A stretch of 46,593 nucleotides of DNA from Verrucomicrobiota bacterium (GTDB taxonomy: Bacteria > Verrucomicrobiota > Verrucomicrobiia > Limisphaerales > UBA9464), in assembly GCA_947471985.1 (NCBI GenBank), contig CANIZL010000050.1, positions 1 to 46,593 of the forward strand, in the 5' to 3' direction. The notes under the pieces were generated by a model. The model was given only the letters and a program-made list of their open reading frames with translations, was not told where the DNA came from and searched no databases. Within the stretch, counting starts at the first letter, position 1. Each line of letters begins with the position of its first letter. Below, piece by piece: positions 1 through 8,045 of the stretch. The translations under genes and the position numbers were made by a program.

Positions 1-359
1 AATCCGGCGGGGTGGTGGCGGTGTTGGTGGATCGTCCGGCGGCGGCGACGGCGGTGGAGGTGGAGCTGTGCGGTCGGCCGTTTGCGGCGAGTATTGCGGC
101 GGCGGAATTGGCGCGGGCGACCGGTTGCCGAATCCTGCCGACCTACATCGTACGGGAAGGCCCGCTCTACCGGGCGCACGTCCTGCCGCCGGTGGCGTAT
201 GATCGGCGCGAGTTGAACAATCGGCCGGCGCGGGCCCGGTTCACCGGCGATATCCTGCGTGCGTTTGAGCCGGTTCTGCGGCAATATCCGGACCAATGGT
301 TTCATTTCGTGCCGGTGTGGCCCCGTCCGTCCGGGGAAGATCCCGGGCCGCGGGTCTGA
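1..359 (+). CDS. LpxL/HtrB-like lysophospholipid acyltransferase, C-terminal part (5' end outside window)
   Basis: The frame is open from the left edge (in frame from base 3) to the stop at 357-359, so only about the last 118 residues are visible. The end of the protein has the signature of the lipid A biosynthesis acyltransferase family: a 'GRPFAAS' stretch, then 'CRILPTYIVREG', and the terminal 'QYPDQWFHFVPVWP', which matches the 'yPeqWyW..rRw' tail of LpxL/HtrB relatives. These are inner-membrane enzymes that move an acyl chain from acyl-ACP to a lipid or glycolipid. The catalytic HX4D motif would lie upstream of the window. The next gene starts inside this one (296), so they are probably translationally coupled. 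With the LolA and dehydratase genes that follow, it could instead be the acyltransferase of an aryl-polyene type cluster. Confidence 0.75.
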   Translation, partial: SGGVVAVLVDRPAAATAVEVELCGRPFAASIAAAELARATGCRILPTYIVREGPLYRAHVLPPVAYDRRELNNRPARARFTGDILRAFEPVLRQYPDQWFHFVPVWPRPSGEDPGPRV

Positions 360-1048
360 CGGGATGGTTCGTGCTGCTCCTGGCCGGGGTGTCGTGGGCG
401 GTCGCAGCGACCCCAAGTGGCAGTGAGTCGTCCCTGCTGGAGCGGTGGTTGCACCAGGCCCAGGGATTGAAGTCCTGGGAATCCAACTTCGTACAGACGC
501 GGCATCTCAAGGCGCTGACCCAGCCGCTGAAGACCACGGGCCGCGTCTGGTTCGCCGCGCCGGATCGGTTTCGGTGGGAACTCGGCGATCCCCCGCAATC
601 CCTGGTCTTGCGCGATGGCGCGCTCCTGCAGGTGTTGTCGCCCCGGCTGCATCGGGCGGAGCAATTGAGTCTGACCAATGTGGCCGCCGGTCCGATGCGC
701 GAGGCGATGGCCTTGCTGGACACCGGATTTCCCCGCGATGCGGAGACGTTTCAAACGCAGTTCAAACTGTTGTCCACCCGCACCAATTCCGGCTCCGGGG
801 GCGAATCCAGCTACGCGTTTCGCCTGCAACCGCGGTCGGCCGCGGCCCGGCGCTTCCTGCCGGAGTTGACGGTCGAGGTGGCCGGCCGGGATTTGCAACT
901 CACCGCCACGGAACTGCAGTTTGCGGATGGCTCCCGACTGCGAAATGACTTCACCGGTGCCCGGATCAATCCGCCCGTGGATCCGGAACGGTTCCGCACG
1001 AATCTGGACGCCTCGTGGAAAATTGTCGTCCCGGGGGCTGCGCCGTGA
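296..1048 (+). CDS. LolA-like outer-membrane lipoprotein carrier protein
   Basis: This 250-residue exported protein has a basic N-terminus and a hydrophobic segment at about residues 21-38 ending in 'VSWAVAA', a likely signal peptide. The mature part follows the LolA plan: an early 'LKSWESNFVQTRHLKAL' helix, then 'GRVWFAAPDRFRWEL', a short 'LVLRDGALLQVLSP' strand pair, and a closing 'FTGARINPPVDPERF' segment. LolA folds form an open beta-barrel that carries acyl chains across the periplasm. The start at 296 overlaps the preceding acyltransferase by 64 bases; an in-frame GTG at 317 is an alternative. The stop overlaps the start of the next gene. Because it sits between an acyltransferase and a dehydratase rather than beside ftsK, it may be the specialised LolA of a lipid or polyene export cluster rather than the housekeeping copy. 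Confidence 0.75.
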   Translation: MVSFRAGVAPSVRGRSRAAGLTGWFVLLLAGVSWAVAATPSGSESSLLERWLHQAQGLKSWESNFVQTRHLKALTQPLKTTGRVWFAAPDRFRWELGDPPQSLVLRDGALLQVLSPRLHRAEQLSLTNVAAGPMREAMALLDTGFPRDAETFQTQFKLLSTRTNSGSGGESSYAFRLQPRSAAARRFLPELTVEVAGRDLQLTATELQFADGSRLRNDFTGARINPPVDPERFRTNLDASWKIVVPGAAP

Positions 1049-1485
1049 GTGCCCTGCTGACGGACGCCCTGGCCGCGCTGCCGCACGGGCCGGAGTTCCG
1101 CTTTCTGGACCGACTGGTGTCGTTGGAGCCGGGGGTTCGTGGCACGGGGGAGTACACCGTGCGCGGTGACGAGGACTTTCTGCGCGGGCATTTCCCCGGC
1201 GCGCCCCTGCTGCCGGGCGTGCTGCTGCTGGAAGCGGCGGCGCAATTGGCCGGAGTCGTGGCGCAGAGTGATCCCGGACACGTCCCGCTCGCGGGCTTGA
1301 AACTGACGGCCCTGCGCGGGGCGAAGATTCTGGGCTCGGCCCGTCCGGGCGAAACGGTGGTGCTGGACGCCCGGATTTCCGCCCGCCTGGGAACCTTGAT
1401 CCAGGCCCAAGCGACGGCGGCGGTGGCCGGGCGGACGGTCCTGCAGTGTGAGGTGACCTTGGCCGGGGAGCTGCCGCCCGCGTAG
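1045..1485 (+). CDS. FabZ/ApeI-like 3-hydroxyacyl-ACP dehydratase
   Basis: This 146-residue hot-dog-fold protein carries the FabZ active-site block 'GHFPGAPLLPGVLLLEAAAQ'. His49 and Glu63 (numbering from 1045) match the catalytic His/Glu pair that dehydrates 3-hydroxyacyl-ACP to the trans-2-enoyl form. The chosen GTG at 1045 overlaps the LolA stop as GTGA, a classic coupling arrangement. A GTG at 1015 would add ten residues and overlap LolA by 34 bases. The length fits FabZ and the shorter ApeI/ApeP-type dehydratases. Its place after acyltransferase and LolA genes, away from lpxA, lpxD or other fab genes, argues for a role in a dedicated acyl or polyene pathway, but this is inference. Confidence 0.8.
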   Translation: MSALLTDALAALPHGPEFRFLDRLVSLEPGVRGTGEYTVRGDEDFLRGHFPGAPLLPGVLLLEAAAQLAGVVAQSDPGHVPLAGLKLTALRGAKILGSARPGETVVLDARISARLGTLIQAQATAAVAGRTVLQCEVTLAGELPPA

Positions 1486-1583
1486 GGCGCGACGGGGTGC
1501 TCGCGGGTCGCCGAATTGTTTTCTCCGCGGCTGGACCGTGGTTTGACACCCCGCCTCAGGCTTCCGAGTGTAATCCTCTTTTT

Positions 1584-3365
1584 ATGGCCGAGCCGAAGAC
1601 AAATGAGTTGATGGAGAAGATCGTTTCCCTCGGGAAACGTCGCGGGTTTATTTTCCAGTCGTCCGAGATCTACGGCGGACTCAACGGATTCTGGGACTAC
1701 GGCCCGTTGGGTGCGGAATTGAAGCGCAACGTCAAGGACGCGTGGTGGAGCACCATGATCCGTTTGCGCGACGATGTGGTGGGCCTCGAAGCCACCATCA
1801 TCATGCATCCGCAGATCTGGAAGGCGTCCGGCCACGTGGATACCTTCAGCGATCCGATGTGCGATTGCTTGCTCACCCGGAAGCGCTTTCGCGCGGACCA
1901 GGTCGATCCCCAGTCCGGCAATGCGTATAACTTTACCGGCGCCCGGGATACGGTTTCGGGCGGCGAAATGAACGAGCCCTACTCCGTGCTGCTGCCCGCG
2001 GGCAAACCACCGGAATCGGCCCGGAAAACGGCCATGGCGTACTACGCCCTGCGCGGGGTGACGCAGCCGGAACTGCTCGGCGAACGCGTCGAGGCGGTGG
2101 TGGATTCGCAGCGGTACAATCCGGAAAACGGCTCGCTGCTGACCGAACCGCGGCCCTTCAATTTGATGTTCAAGACCTACGTCGGTCCGGTGGCCGACGA
2201 GGACAACGTCGCCTACCTGCGGCCCGAGACCGCCCAGGCGATCTTTGCGCAGTTCAAGAACGTGGCGGACACCTGCCGGCAGAAGGTTCCGTTCGGCATC
2301 GGCCAGATCGGCAAGGCCTTCCGCAATGAGGTCACGCCGCGGAACTACATCTTCCGGTCCCGCGAATTCGAGCAGATGGAACTCGAGTTTTTCATCAAGC
2401 CGGATGAGGCGATTGAGGTCCTGTCCGGCACGGTGGCCAACGTGTCCGCCGAGGCGTGGAAAGGTGAGCCGCAGGCGGATTGGGGCTGGGAGGTCTGGCA
2501 CAAGTATTGGGTGGAACAGCGCGTGCGCTTCTACGAGGCCATCGGCTTGCCCCGGACGGCGTTTGAGGAGTACTGGCAGAAGCCGGAGGAGTTGGCTCAC
2601 TACGCCCGCGCGTGCGTCGATCTGTTGTACAAGTTCCCTTTTGGCACGCAGGAGCTTGAAGGCATCGCGGCCCGCAGCGACTTCGATCTAACCCAGCACG
2701 AGACCCATTCCGGCAAGGCGATGGGTGTGTTCGACGAGGAACTGCGGGCGGCGTGGGGCAAATTGGACGAGGCGCGCAAGGCGTCCCTGCGGGCCAATTA
2801 TGTGGCGGCCAAGACGGCGGCCGGCCTCAAGAAGGGCGCGACGGAAGCGGAGGCCGCGAAACAGGCCGAGGCCCTCGCCACGATCTTCTTCGAGAAGCTC
2901 GCCAAGGGTCAGTATCTGCCGCATGTCATCGAGCCGTCCGCCGGCGTCGATCGCCTGATCCTCGCGCTGCTGTGCCACGCGTACAGCGAAGTCACCACCA
3001 CGGATGAGAAGGGCAAATCCGAGACCCGCGTCATCCTGCGCTTCCATCCGCGCATCGCGCCGATCAAGGTCGGCATCTTTCCGCTGTTGAAGAACAAGCC
3101 GGAATTGGTGAAGAAGGCGATGGCGGTTCGCGATCTGCTCCGGCCGCACATGGCAATCTATTATGACGACGGCGGGGCGATCGGCCGTCGGTACGCGCGT
3201 CAGGACGAGGCGGGCACGCCGTTCGGCTTGACCATCGATTTCGACACCCTCGGCGAGAAACCGGAATTGCTCGACACCGTCACGCTGCGGCATCGCGACA
3301 CTGGGGCCCAGGAACGCGTGGCCATCGCGGATCTTTTGGGACGGCTGCTGCCGCTCATCCGCTAG
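1584..3365 (+). CDS. glyQS: Glycyl-tRNA synthetase (single-chain class II type)
   Basis: This 593-residue enzyme attaches glycine to tRNA-Gly. It is the homodimeric type, not the split alpha/beta GlyQ-GlyS type. The N-terminus has the family stretch 'RRGFIFQSSEIYGGLNGFWDYGPLG' in two adjoining parts, motif 2 is seen at 'FRNEVTPRNYIFRSREFEQ' (from about residue 246), and motif 3 at 'VIEPSAGVDRLILALL'. An anticodon-binding domain begins near 'RIAPIKVGIFPL'. The start is the ATG at 1584, which gives the normal 'MAEPKTNELMEKIVSLGKRR' N-terminus; an in-frame upstream extension to 1497 has no family resemblance. No clear ribosome binding site is visible. It faces the LMW-PTP/RpiB/GlyA gene across the DUF2127 gene, so glycine synthesis and glycine charging are neighbours. 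Confidence 0.97.
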   Translation: MAEPKTNELMEKIVSLGKRRGFIFQSSEIYGGLNGFWDYGPLGAELKRNVKDAWWSTMIRLRDDVVGLEATIIMHPQIWKASGHVDTFSDPMCDCLLTRKRFRADQVDPQSGNAYNFTGARDTVSGGEMNEPYSVLLPAGKPPESARKTAMAYYALRGVTQPELLGERVEAVVDSQRYNPENGSLLTEPRPFNLMFKTYVGPVADEDNVAYLRPETAQAIFAQFKNVADTCRQKVPFGIGQIGKAFRNEVTPRNYIFRSREFEQMELEFFIKPDEAIEVLSGTVANVSAEAWKGEPQADWGWEVWHKYWVEQRVRFYEAIGLPRTAFEEYWQKPEELAHYARACVDLLYKFPFGTQELEGIAARSDFDLTQHETHSGKAMGVFDEELRAAWGKLDEARKASLRANYVAAKTAAGLKKGATEAEAAKQAEALATIFFEKLAKGQYLPHVIEPSAGVDRLILALLCHAYSEVTTTDEKGKSETRVILRFHPRIAPIKVGIFPLLKNKPELVKKAMAVRDLLRPHMAIYYDDGGAIGRRYARQDEAGTPFGLTIDFDTLGEKPELLDTVTLRHRDTGAQERVAIADLLGRLLPLIR

Positions 3366-3399
3366 CCCTGGGCGGCGAGCGCTCTGCTACTTCGAATCT

Positions 3400-3867
3400 G
3401 TGCCGACCAAAAAGGGCAAAGCCCCCGGTCTCTGGGGTGTCATTGCCTTCAAACTGGGTAAAGGCGTGTTGTTCCTCGCGATTGCCGCGGGGATCTTCAC
3501 GCTGACGGACAACAATCTGCCGGAGGATTTCCGGCGGTTGTTGCTGGATATGCATTTCGATCCGGAACGTCAGTTCTGGGCCGATATCTCCGCCCGATTG
3601 GGAACGGTCACGCCCAAGAACCTGGTGTGGGTGGCTTCGGGCACGGTGCTCTATGGCACGCTGTCCCTCCTGGAGGCACTGGGCCTGTTCCTTCGCAAAC
3701 CGTGGGGCGGCTGGCTCGCCATCGCGGAGGGAGCCTTTTTCATTCCGATTGAGGTGTTCGAGCTCGGACACCACTTCACTTATGGCCTCAGTGTGATTCT
3801 GGTGATCAACTGCGTGATCGTCCTGTATCTGTGGCGGAATCGGGCGCGGCTCTTTAGCCACGGCTGA
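3400..3867 (+). CDS. DUF2127 family integral membrane protein
   Basis: This 155-residue protein starts at GTG 3400, 35 bases after glyQS and on the same strand. It has about four hydrophobic segments: residues 14-36 ('GVIAFKLGKGVLFLAIAAGI'), about 68-90, about 97-118 and 125-146. Short charged loops and a basic C-terminus 'WRNRARLFSHG' follow. The features 'LLEALGLFLRKPWGGWLAI' and 'PIEVFELGHH' are typical of DUF2127, a widespread membrane family of unknown function. Nothing in the sequence suggests a substrate. It may be cotranscribed with glyQS because of the short gap, but nothing supports a shared role. Confidence 0.8.
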   Translation: MPTKKGKAPGLWGVIAFKLGKGVLFLAIAAGIFTLTDNNLPEDFRRLLLDMHFDPERQFWADISARLGTVTPKNLVWVASGTVLYGTLSLLEALGLFLRKPWGGWLAIAEGAFFIPIEVFELGHHFTYGLSVILVINCVIVLYLWRNRARLFSHG

Positions 3868-3985
3868 AGTGACGCCCGCCGGGCCTGGCGAAAGCCCCAA
3901 CGTCAGCCGGCACCCAGCCGACCGGGACGTGTCGCGGGGCGTGTCCCCGGGGCGCCGGTTCGGGGCCCCGGGAAGCGTTCCAACC
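3868..3985. other. Convergent intergenic region with GC-rich hairpins, possible bidirectional terminator
   Basis: This 118-base gap separates two convergent genes. It contains a CGGGG/CCCCG stem with a five-base loop at 3935-3949 and a perfect palindrome CGGGGCCCCG at 3961-3970. Neither is followed by a T-run on either strand, so an intrinsic terminator is only a suggestion. Confidence 0.35.
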
Positions 3986-6130
3986 TCAGTACGGCAGCGG
4001 GAAACGCGCCGTGAGGGCACGGACCCGGTCGCGCACTTTGTGCGCCGTCGCCGGATTCGCGATGTCGAGCAGGACCTCGCTGATCATGTCCGCAATGGCG
4101 GCCATCTCCGGTTCGGCCATGCCGCGGGTGGTCACCGCCGGCGTGCCCAGTCGGATGCCCGAGGCCTCAAACGGCGAGCGGGTTTCAAACGGGATCGTGT
4201 TCTTGTTGGTCGTGATGCCGGCTTCATCCAACGCCAGTTGCGATTGCTTGCCGGTCAAGCCGCGGGCGCCGACGTCCACCAGCATCAGGTGGTTTTCCGT
4301 GCCGCCGGACACCAGACGGAACCCATTCCGCTTCATGCCTTCGGCGAGGGCGATGGAATTGCGCACGATCTGCTGCTGATACGCCTTGAAGCCGGATTGC
4401 CGGGCTTCGTGGAAACAGACCGCCTTGGCCGCGATGACGTGCATCAGGGGGCCGCCCTGGATGCCCGGGAAAACCTGGGAATCAATCAGCTTGGCGTACT
4501 CGGCCCGGCACAGAATCAGGCCGCCCCGGGGGCCGCGCAGGGTCTTGTGCGTGGTGGTGGTGACGAAGTCCGCGTGCCGGATCGGACTCGGATGCACGCC
4601 GGCGGCCACCAGACCCGCGATATGGGCGATGTCGGCCAGCAGCAGCGCGCCGACCTCCTTGGCGATCGCCCCCATGCGGGCGAAATCAATGACGCGCGGA
4701 TAGGCGGAGGCGCCTACCGTGATCATCTTCGGCCGGTGATCGCGGGCCATTTGGGCGAGTTGATCGTAATCGATCCGTTCGTCCTCCTTACGGACGCCGT
4801 AGTGGACGATCTCAAAGAATTTGCCCGAGAAATTGGCCTTGTTGCCGTGGGTCAGATGGCCGCCATGGGAGAGGTCCATGGTGAGCAGCTTGTCGCCCGG
4901 CTTCAGCATCGCGAAATACACCGCCATGTTGGCGCCCGAACCCGAGTGCGGCTGCACGTTCGCGTGTTCTGCTTCGAACAACTCCTTGGCGCGGTCGATG
5001 GCCAGCTGTTCCGCCTCGTCGACAAATTCACAACCGCCGTACCAACGCTTCTTCGGATAGCCTTCGGCGTACTTGTTGGTCAGCACCGATCCCTGGGCCT
5101 CCATGACCGCCGGACTGGTGAAGTTTTCCGACGCAATCAGCTCGATGTTCTCGAGCTGACGGGTGCGTTCCTGGCGGATGATGTTCGCGATCTGCGGGTC
5201 TACGTGTTCGAGTCGGGTGGACATGTCGGTTTCCAGTTTGTTCACGCGGCGTTGATGACGGCCGCCTTCAAATTCGGTGTTGAGAAAAATATCGACGAGT
5301 TCGGCCGCGAGGGCGGGGGTGACGAACTTGGCGCCCAGGCACAGGACGTTCGCATCGTTGTGCTGGCGGCAGAGGATGGCGCCTTCCTCGTTGTGCACCA
5401 CCGCCGCCCGGACGCCGGGCACGCGGTTGGCAGCGATGCTGATGCCGACCCCGGTGGCGCAAACCAGGATGCCGAAATCCGCCTGCCCCTCCGCCACCAG
5501 ATGGGCGACCTGATGCCCGTAGTCCGGATAATCGGTGCTGGCATTCGAGTGCGTGCCGATGTCCTCCACGTCGCACTCCAGACGCGCGAGCACCGCCTTG
5601 AGCGATTCCTTCAGCTCGAACCCGGCATGGTCGGAACCCAGCGCCAGACGGAGTCGGGACGGCGCCTGGTGGGCCGCCTTGCGCATTTCCGCGAGCACGG
5701 ATTTCACCCCGGAATGGATCTGATCCCGGACGACGAGATATTCGGAAAGCGGGCCACCGACGGGATCAGCGATGTCCTTTTCCTCGGGTTCCGCCGCCGG
5801 ATCGAATTCGCGGAGCAGGTAGGTTTTGCCGGCCGCTTGCGGGTAAAGGTACAGGATGCCATCGACGTGTCCCGAGGTCAGTCCGAAGATCACATCCGCC
5901 TCCGCCACCAATTTGGCGGTGAGCATCTGGGCGCGGTGGCCGGTGATATCGATGCCCAAGGGGCGCAGGGCGGTGACGGAATGGGGGGTGACCGGCTGCC
6001 CGTTCACGGCCCCGAGACCGGCAGAGACAAAGCGCCACCCCGGTTGACCGGCGAGTTCATGGCGCGCCAGACCCTCTGCCATGGGGGATCGGCAGGTATT
6101 GCCCGTACAAACAAACAGGAGGGTCTTCAT
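3986..6130 (-). CDS. Three-domain fusion: LMW protein phosphatase - ribose-5-phosphate isomerase B - serine hydroxymethyltransferase
   Basis: One uninterrupted 714-residue frame encodes three complete enzymes. Residues 1-152 are a low-molecular-weight phosphatase with P-loop 'CTGNTCRS' (Cys8, Arg14) and a late 'DIADP' general-acid motif. Residues about 159-297 are RpiB, beginning '[15 protein letters not shown]', with '[15 protein letters not shown]' (Cys224) and the usual tail 'FEGGRHQRR'. Residues 303-714 are GlyA, with '[11 protein letters not shown]' holding the PLP lysine (Lys529). The start is ATG 6130, giving '[15 protein letters not shown]'; a GTG at 6136 adds two residues. No start codon precedes the RpiB part. 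GlyA begins with its own Met (ATG 5224-5222) preceded by a weak GGAAA, so separate internal initiation of GlyA is possible. LMW phosphatase, rpiB and glyA are neighbouring genes in Bacillus (ywlE, ywlF, glyA), so the fusion follows a known gene order. Confidence 0.95.
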   Translation of the reverse strand: MKTLLFVCTGNTCRSPMAEGLARHELAGQPGWRFVSAGLGAVNGQPVTPHSVTALRPLGIDITGHRAQMLTAKLVAEADVIFGLTSGHVDGILYLYPQAAGKTYLLREFDPAAEPEEKDIADPVGGPLSEYLVVRDQIHSGVKSVLAEMRKAAHQAPSRLRLALGSDHAGFELKESLKAVLARLECDVEDIGTHSNASTDYPDYGHQVAHLVAEGQADFGILVCATGVGISIAANRVPGVRAAVVHNEEGAILCRQHNDANVLCLGAKFVTPALAAELVDIFLNTEFEGGRHQRRVNKLETDMSTRLEHVDPQIANIIRQERTRQLENIELIASENFTSPAVMEAQGSVLTNKYAEGYPKKRWYGGCEFVDEAEQLAIDRAKELFEAEHANVQPHSGSGANMAVYFAMLKPGDKLLTMDLSHGGHLTHGNKANFSGKFFEIVHYGVRKEDERIDYDQLAQMARDHRPKMITVGASAYPRVIDFARMGAIAKEVGALLLADIAHIAGLVAAGVHPSPIRHADFVTTTTHKTLRGPRGGLILCRAEYAKLIDSQVFPGIQGGPLMHVIAAKAVCFHEARQSGFKAYQQQIVRNSIALAEGMKRNGFRLVSGGTENHLMLVDVGARGLTGKQSQLALDEAGITTNKNTIPFETRSPFEASGIRLGTPAVTTRGMAEPEMAAIADMISEVLLDIANPATAHKVRDRVRALTARFPLPY

Positions 6131-6343
6131 TCCCACGAAAGAGAAAGAAGCTCTGAAATGAGGCCCCCTGGGTCAAACCGGAAAGCGGGAGAGGTTCCAC
6201 TTTTTGCCGAAGGCGAACTTCTCGTGAAGGAGGCCGTGGGCGATCGGAAAAACGCGCATCCCGCGGCGCCGCAGGGACCTGGAAGCACTCTGGCCGGGGA
6301 CGTTCGGTGCCGATGAAAACTTCCCACACCCCGGCCCGCCCGC

Positions 6344-7180
6344 TTGATTTCGGCCGTGGTTCTCTTGCTCGACATCGGCAACACGCATGTGCACTGCGGT
6401 CTGGCGGATCGCCGTCGCGTGCGGCGCCGATGGGATTTTCCGACGGTGGATCTGCTGAACGCGGTCGCTGCCGAAACGACCGCCGCCGCGCTCCGGCAGC
6501 GGGTGGGGCGTGCTGCGGTGACCGCGGTCGCCCTTTGCTCAGTGGTTCCCGCGGCGACGGTCTCGGCCCAGGCGCTGGTGGGAAAGTTGTTCGGCCTGAC
6601 CGCCCGCCAACTCACCCACACGCAAATGCCCGGGTTGCGTCTCGATTATCCCCGGCCGGAAACCCTCGGCCAGGATCGCCTGGCCAATGCCCTGGCCGCC
6701 CGGCATCACTTCGGGGCGCCCGTGGTGGCGGTGGGCTTTGGCACGGCGGTGATTTTCGACGTGGTGAACCCGCACGGCGAGTACGTCGGCGGCATCATTG
6801 CGCCGGGGCTGGCGTTGATGACCCGGTACTTGCACGAAAAGACCGCGCAACTCCCGGAGATCCGCGTGCGGGAACCGCGATCGCTGGTGGGGCGGAATAC
6901 GGAGCAGGCCATGCTGGTGGGCGCGGTCGTGGGTTATCGCGGATTGGTGCGCGAGTTGATCACGGGGCTGAAGCGCGAGTTGCGGGCGCCGCAGTTGCCA
7001 GTGGTGGCGACCGGGGGATACGCCCCCTTGCTGGCCAAGCACCTCCCGGAAATCACCCGGGTTTATCCGGGACTGACCCTCGAGGGCCTGCGGCTGTGGT
7101 GGGAACTGACGGAAAACCCGGGCGCTGTGCCTGAGCCCGTACGGAATGCCCGGCCGGCCGGGCGGAAACGCAAAAACTAG
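6344..7180 (+). CDS. coaX: Type III pantothenate kinase
   Basis: This roughly 275-residue ASKHA-fold kinase phosphorylates pantothenate in the first step of CoA synthesis. Visible motifs are the N-terminal 'LLLDIGNTHVHCG', 'PETLGQDRLANALAA' with the catalytic-region G-x-D-R, 'GGIIAPGLALM', and 'GAVVGYRGLV'. The phosphate-2 block reads 'VGFGTAVIFDVV', where the family normally has Asp-x-Gly-Thr; Gly131 replaces the Asp. The start is uncertain: TTG 6344 is given, but GTG 6356 yields 'MVLLLDIGNT', closer to usual CoaX N-termini. Neither has a ribosome binding site. The stop overlaps the trpC stop head to head within CTAG (7177-7180), leaving no room for a terminator between the convergent genes. 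Confidence 0.9.
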   Translation: MISAVVLLLDIGNTHVHCGLADRRRVRRRWDFPTVDLLNAVAAETTAAALRQRVGRAAVTAVALCSVVPAATVSAQALVGKLFGLTARQLTHTQMPGLRLDYPRPETLGQDRLANALAARHHFGAPVVAVGFGTAVIFDVVNPHGEYVGGIIAPGLALMTRYLHEKTAQLPEIRVREPRSLVGRNTEQAMLVGAVVGYRGLVRELITGLKRELRAPQLPVVATGGYAPLLAKHLPEITRVYPGLTLEGLRLWWELTENPGAVPEPVRNARPAGRKRKN

Positions 7181-8013
7181 ACCGCCGGTTTGGCCCCGCT
7201 CAGTCCGAGCAATTCCGCGGCCTTGACCCCGATGTCGCCGCTCTTCATGAGCGATTCCCCAACCAGGATTGCCTGGGCGCCGCAGCGCTTGAGGCGCTCG
7301 ACGTCGGCGCGGGAGTGAATGCCGCTCTCCGCCACCAGCAGGCGGCCGCTCTTGTCGCCGCCGTCGGCCGTTCGCAATTGCGCTGCCAGCCGTTCGGTAG
7401 TCGCCAGATCCACCTTGAAGGTCTTCAGATCGCGATTGTTCACGCCGATCAACCGGGCGCCGCAGCGCAGCGCGCGCACCAACTCGGCGTCATCATGAAC
7501 CTCCACCAACGCCGTCAAACCACACGCGTCCGCCAACGCCTGGAAATGCGCCAGCTGCGCGTCGTCGAGGATCGACACGATGAGCAGGATGGCGTCCGCG
7601 CCCCATTCAATCGCCTCGAGAATCTGCCGCTCATCGATGATGAAATCCTTCCGCAACAGGGGCAGGGACACCGCCGCGCGGATGGCTTGGAGATACTCCA
7701 GTGAGCCTTGGAAAAACTGTTCGTCGGTCAGGACGGAAAGGCAGCTGGCGCCGGCGGCTTCATACTCCCGGGCAATGCGGACGGGATCAAAATCCGCCCG
7801 GATCACGCCCAGGGAAGGGGAGGCCTTTTTCACCTCGGCGATGAGGCCGATGTCCCCGCTTCGGGGATGGCCCAAGGCGCCAAAAAAATCCCGCACGGCG
7901 CCGCCGCGTTTCGCCAGCGCCGCCCGCAGTTGATGCGCCGCCACCGGCCCGGCGGGTAGTCGCGCCACTTCCAGACGTTTCTGGACGACGATCTTATCCA
8001 GGATGGTACTCAT
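7177..8013 (-). CDS. trpC: Indole-3-glycerol phosphate synthase
   Basis: This 278-residue TIM-barrel enzyme of tryptophan synthesis cyclises carboxyphenylamino-deoxyribulose phosphate to indole-3-glycerol phosphate. The signature order is intact: 'LIAEVKKASPSLGVI', 'LRKDFIIDERQILEA', 'EVHDDAELVRAL', 'IGVNNRDLKTFKVDL', 'VAESGIHSRADV', and 'AILVGESLM' at the phosphate site. The ATG at 8013 is set by a strong GGAGGA five bases upstream. It lies 32 bases after the prfB stop on the same strand, so it is probably cotranscribed with prfB rather than in a trp operon; no other trp gene is visible. Confidence 0.95.
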   Translation of the reverse strand: MSTILDKIVVQKRLEVARLPAGPVAAHQLRAALAKRGGAVRDFFGALGHPRSGDIGLIAEVKKASPSLGVIRADFDPVRIAREYEAAGASCLSVLTDEQFFQGSLEYLQAIRAAVSLPLLRKDFIIDERQILEAIEWGADAILLIVSILDDAQLAHFQALADACGLTALVEVHDDAELVRALRCGARLIGVNNRDLKTFKVDLATTERLAAQLRTADGGDKSGRLLVAESGIHSRADVERLKRCGAQAILVGESLMKSGDIGVKAAELLGLSGAKPAV

Positions 8014-8018
8014 GATGC

Positions 8019-8024
8019 TCCTCC
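8019..8024 (-). promoter_or_regulatory. Strong ribosome binding site of trpC
   Basis: On the minus strand the sequence reads GGAGGA, five bases before the ATG at 8013. It fixes the trpC start against a longer in-frame extension that would overlap prfB. It is one of very few clear Shine-Dalgarno sites in the window. Confidence 0.8.
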
Positions 8025-8045
8025 GTAGCGCCGTGGATCGATCGA

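Noticed and set aside
966-2600. 544-residue minus-strand open frame over the glyQS region
   Set aside because: Overlaps the well-supported LolA, dehydratase and GlyRS genes; no recognisable content.
3869-6316. 815-residue plus-strand open frame over the LMW-PTP/RpiB/GlyA gene
   Set aside because: Antisense to a gene with three clear enzyme domains; its composition (Arg/Gly/Asp/Val rich, no domains) is that of a GC-rich shadow frame.
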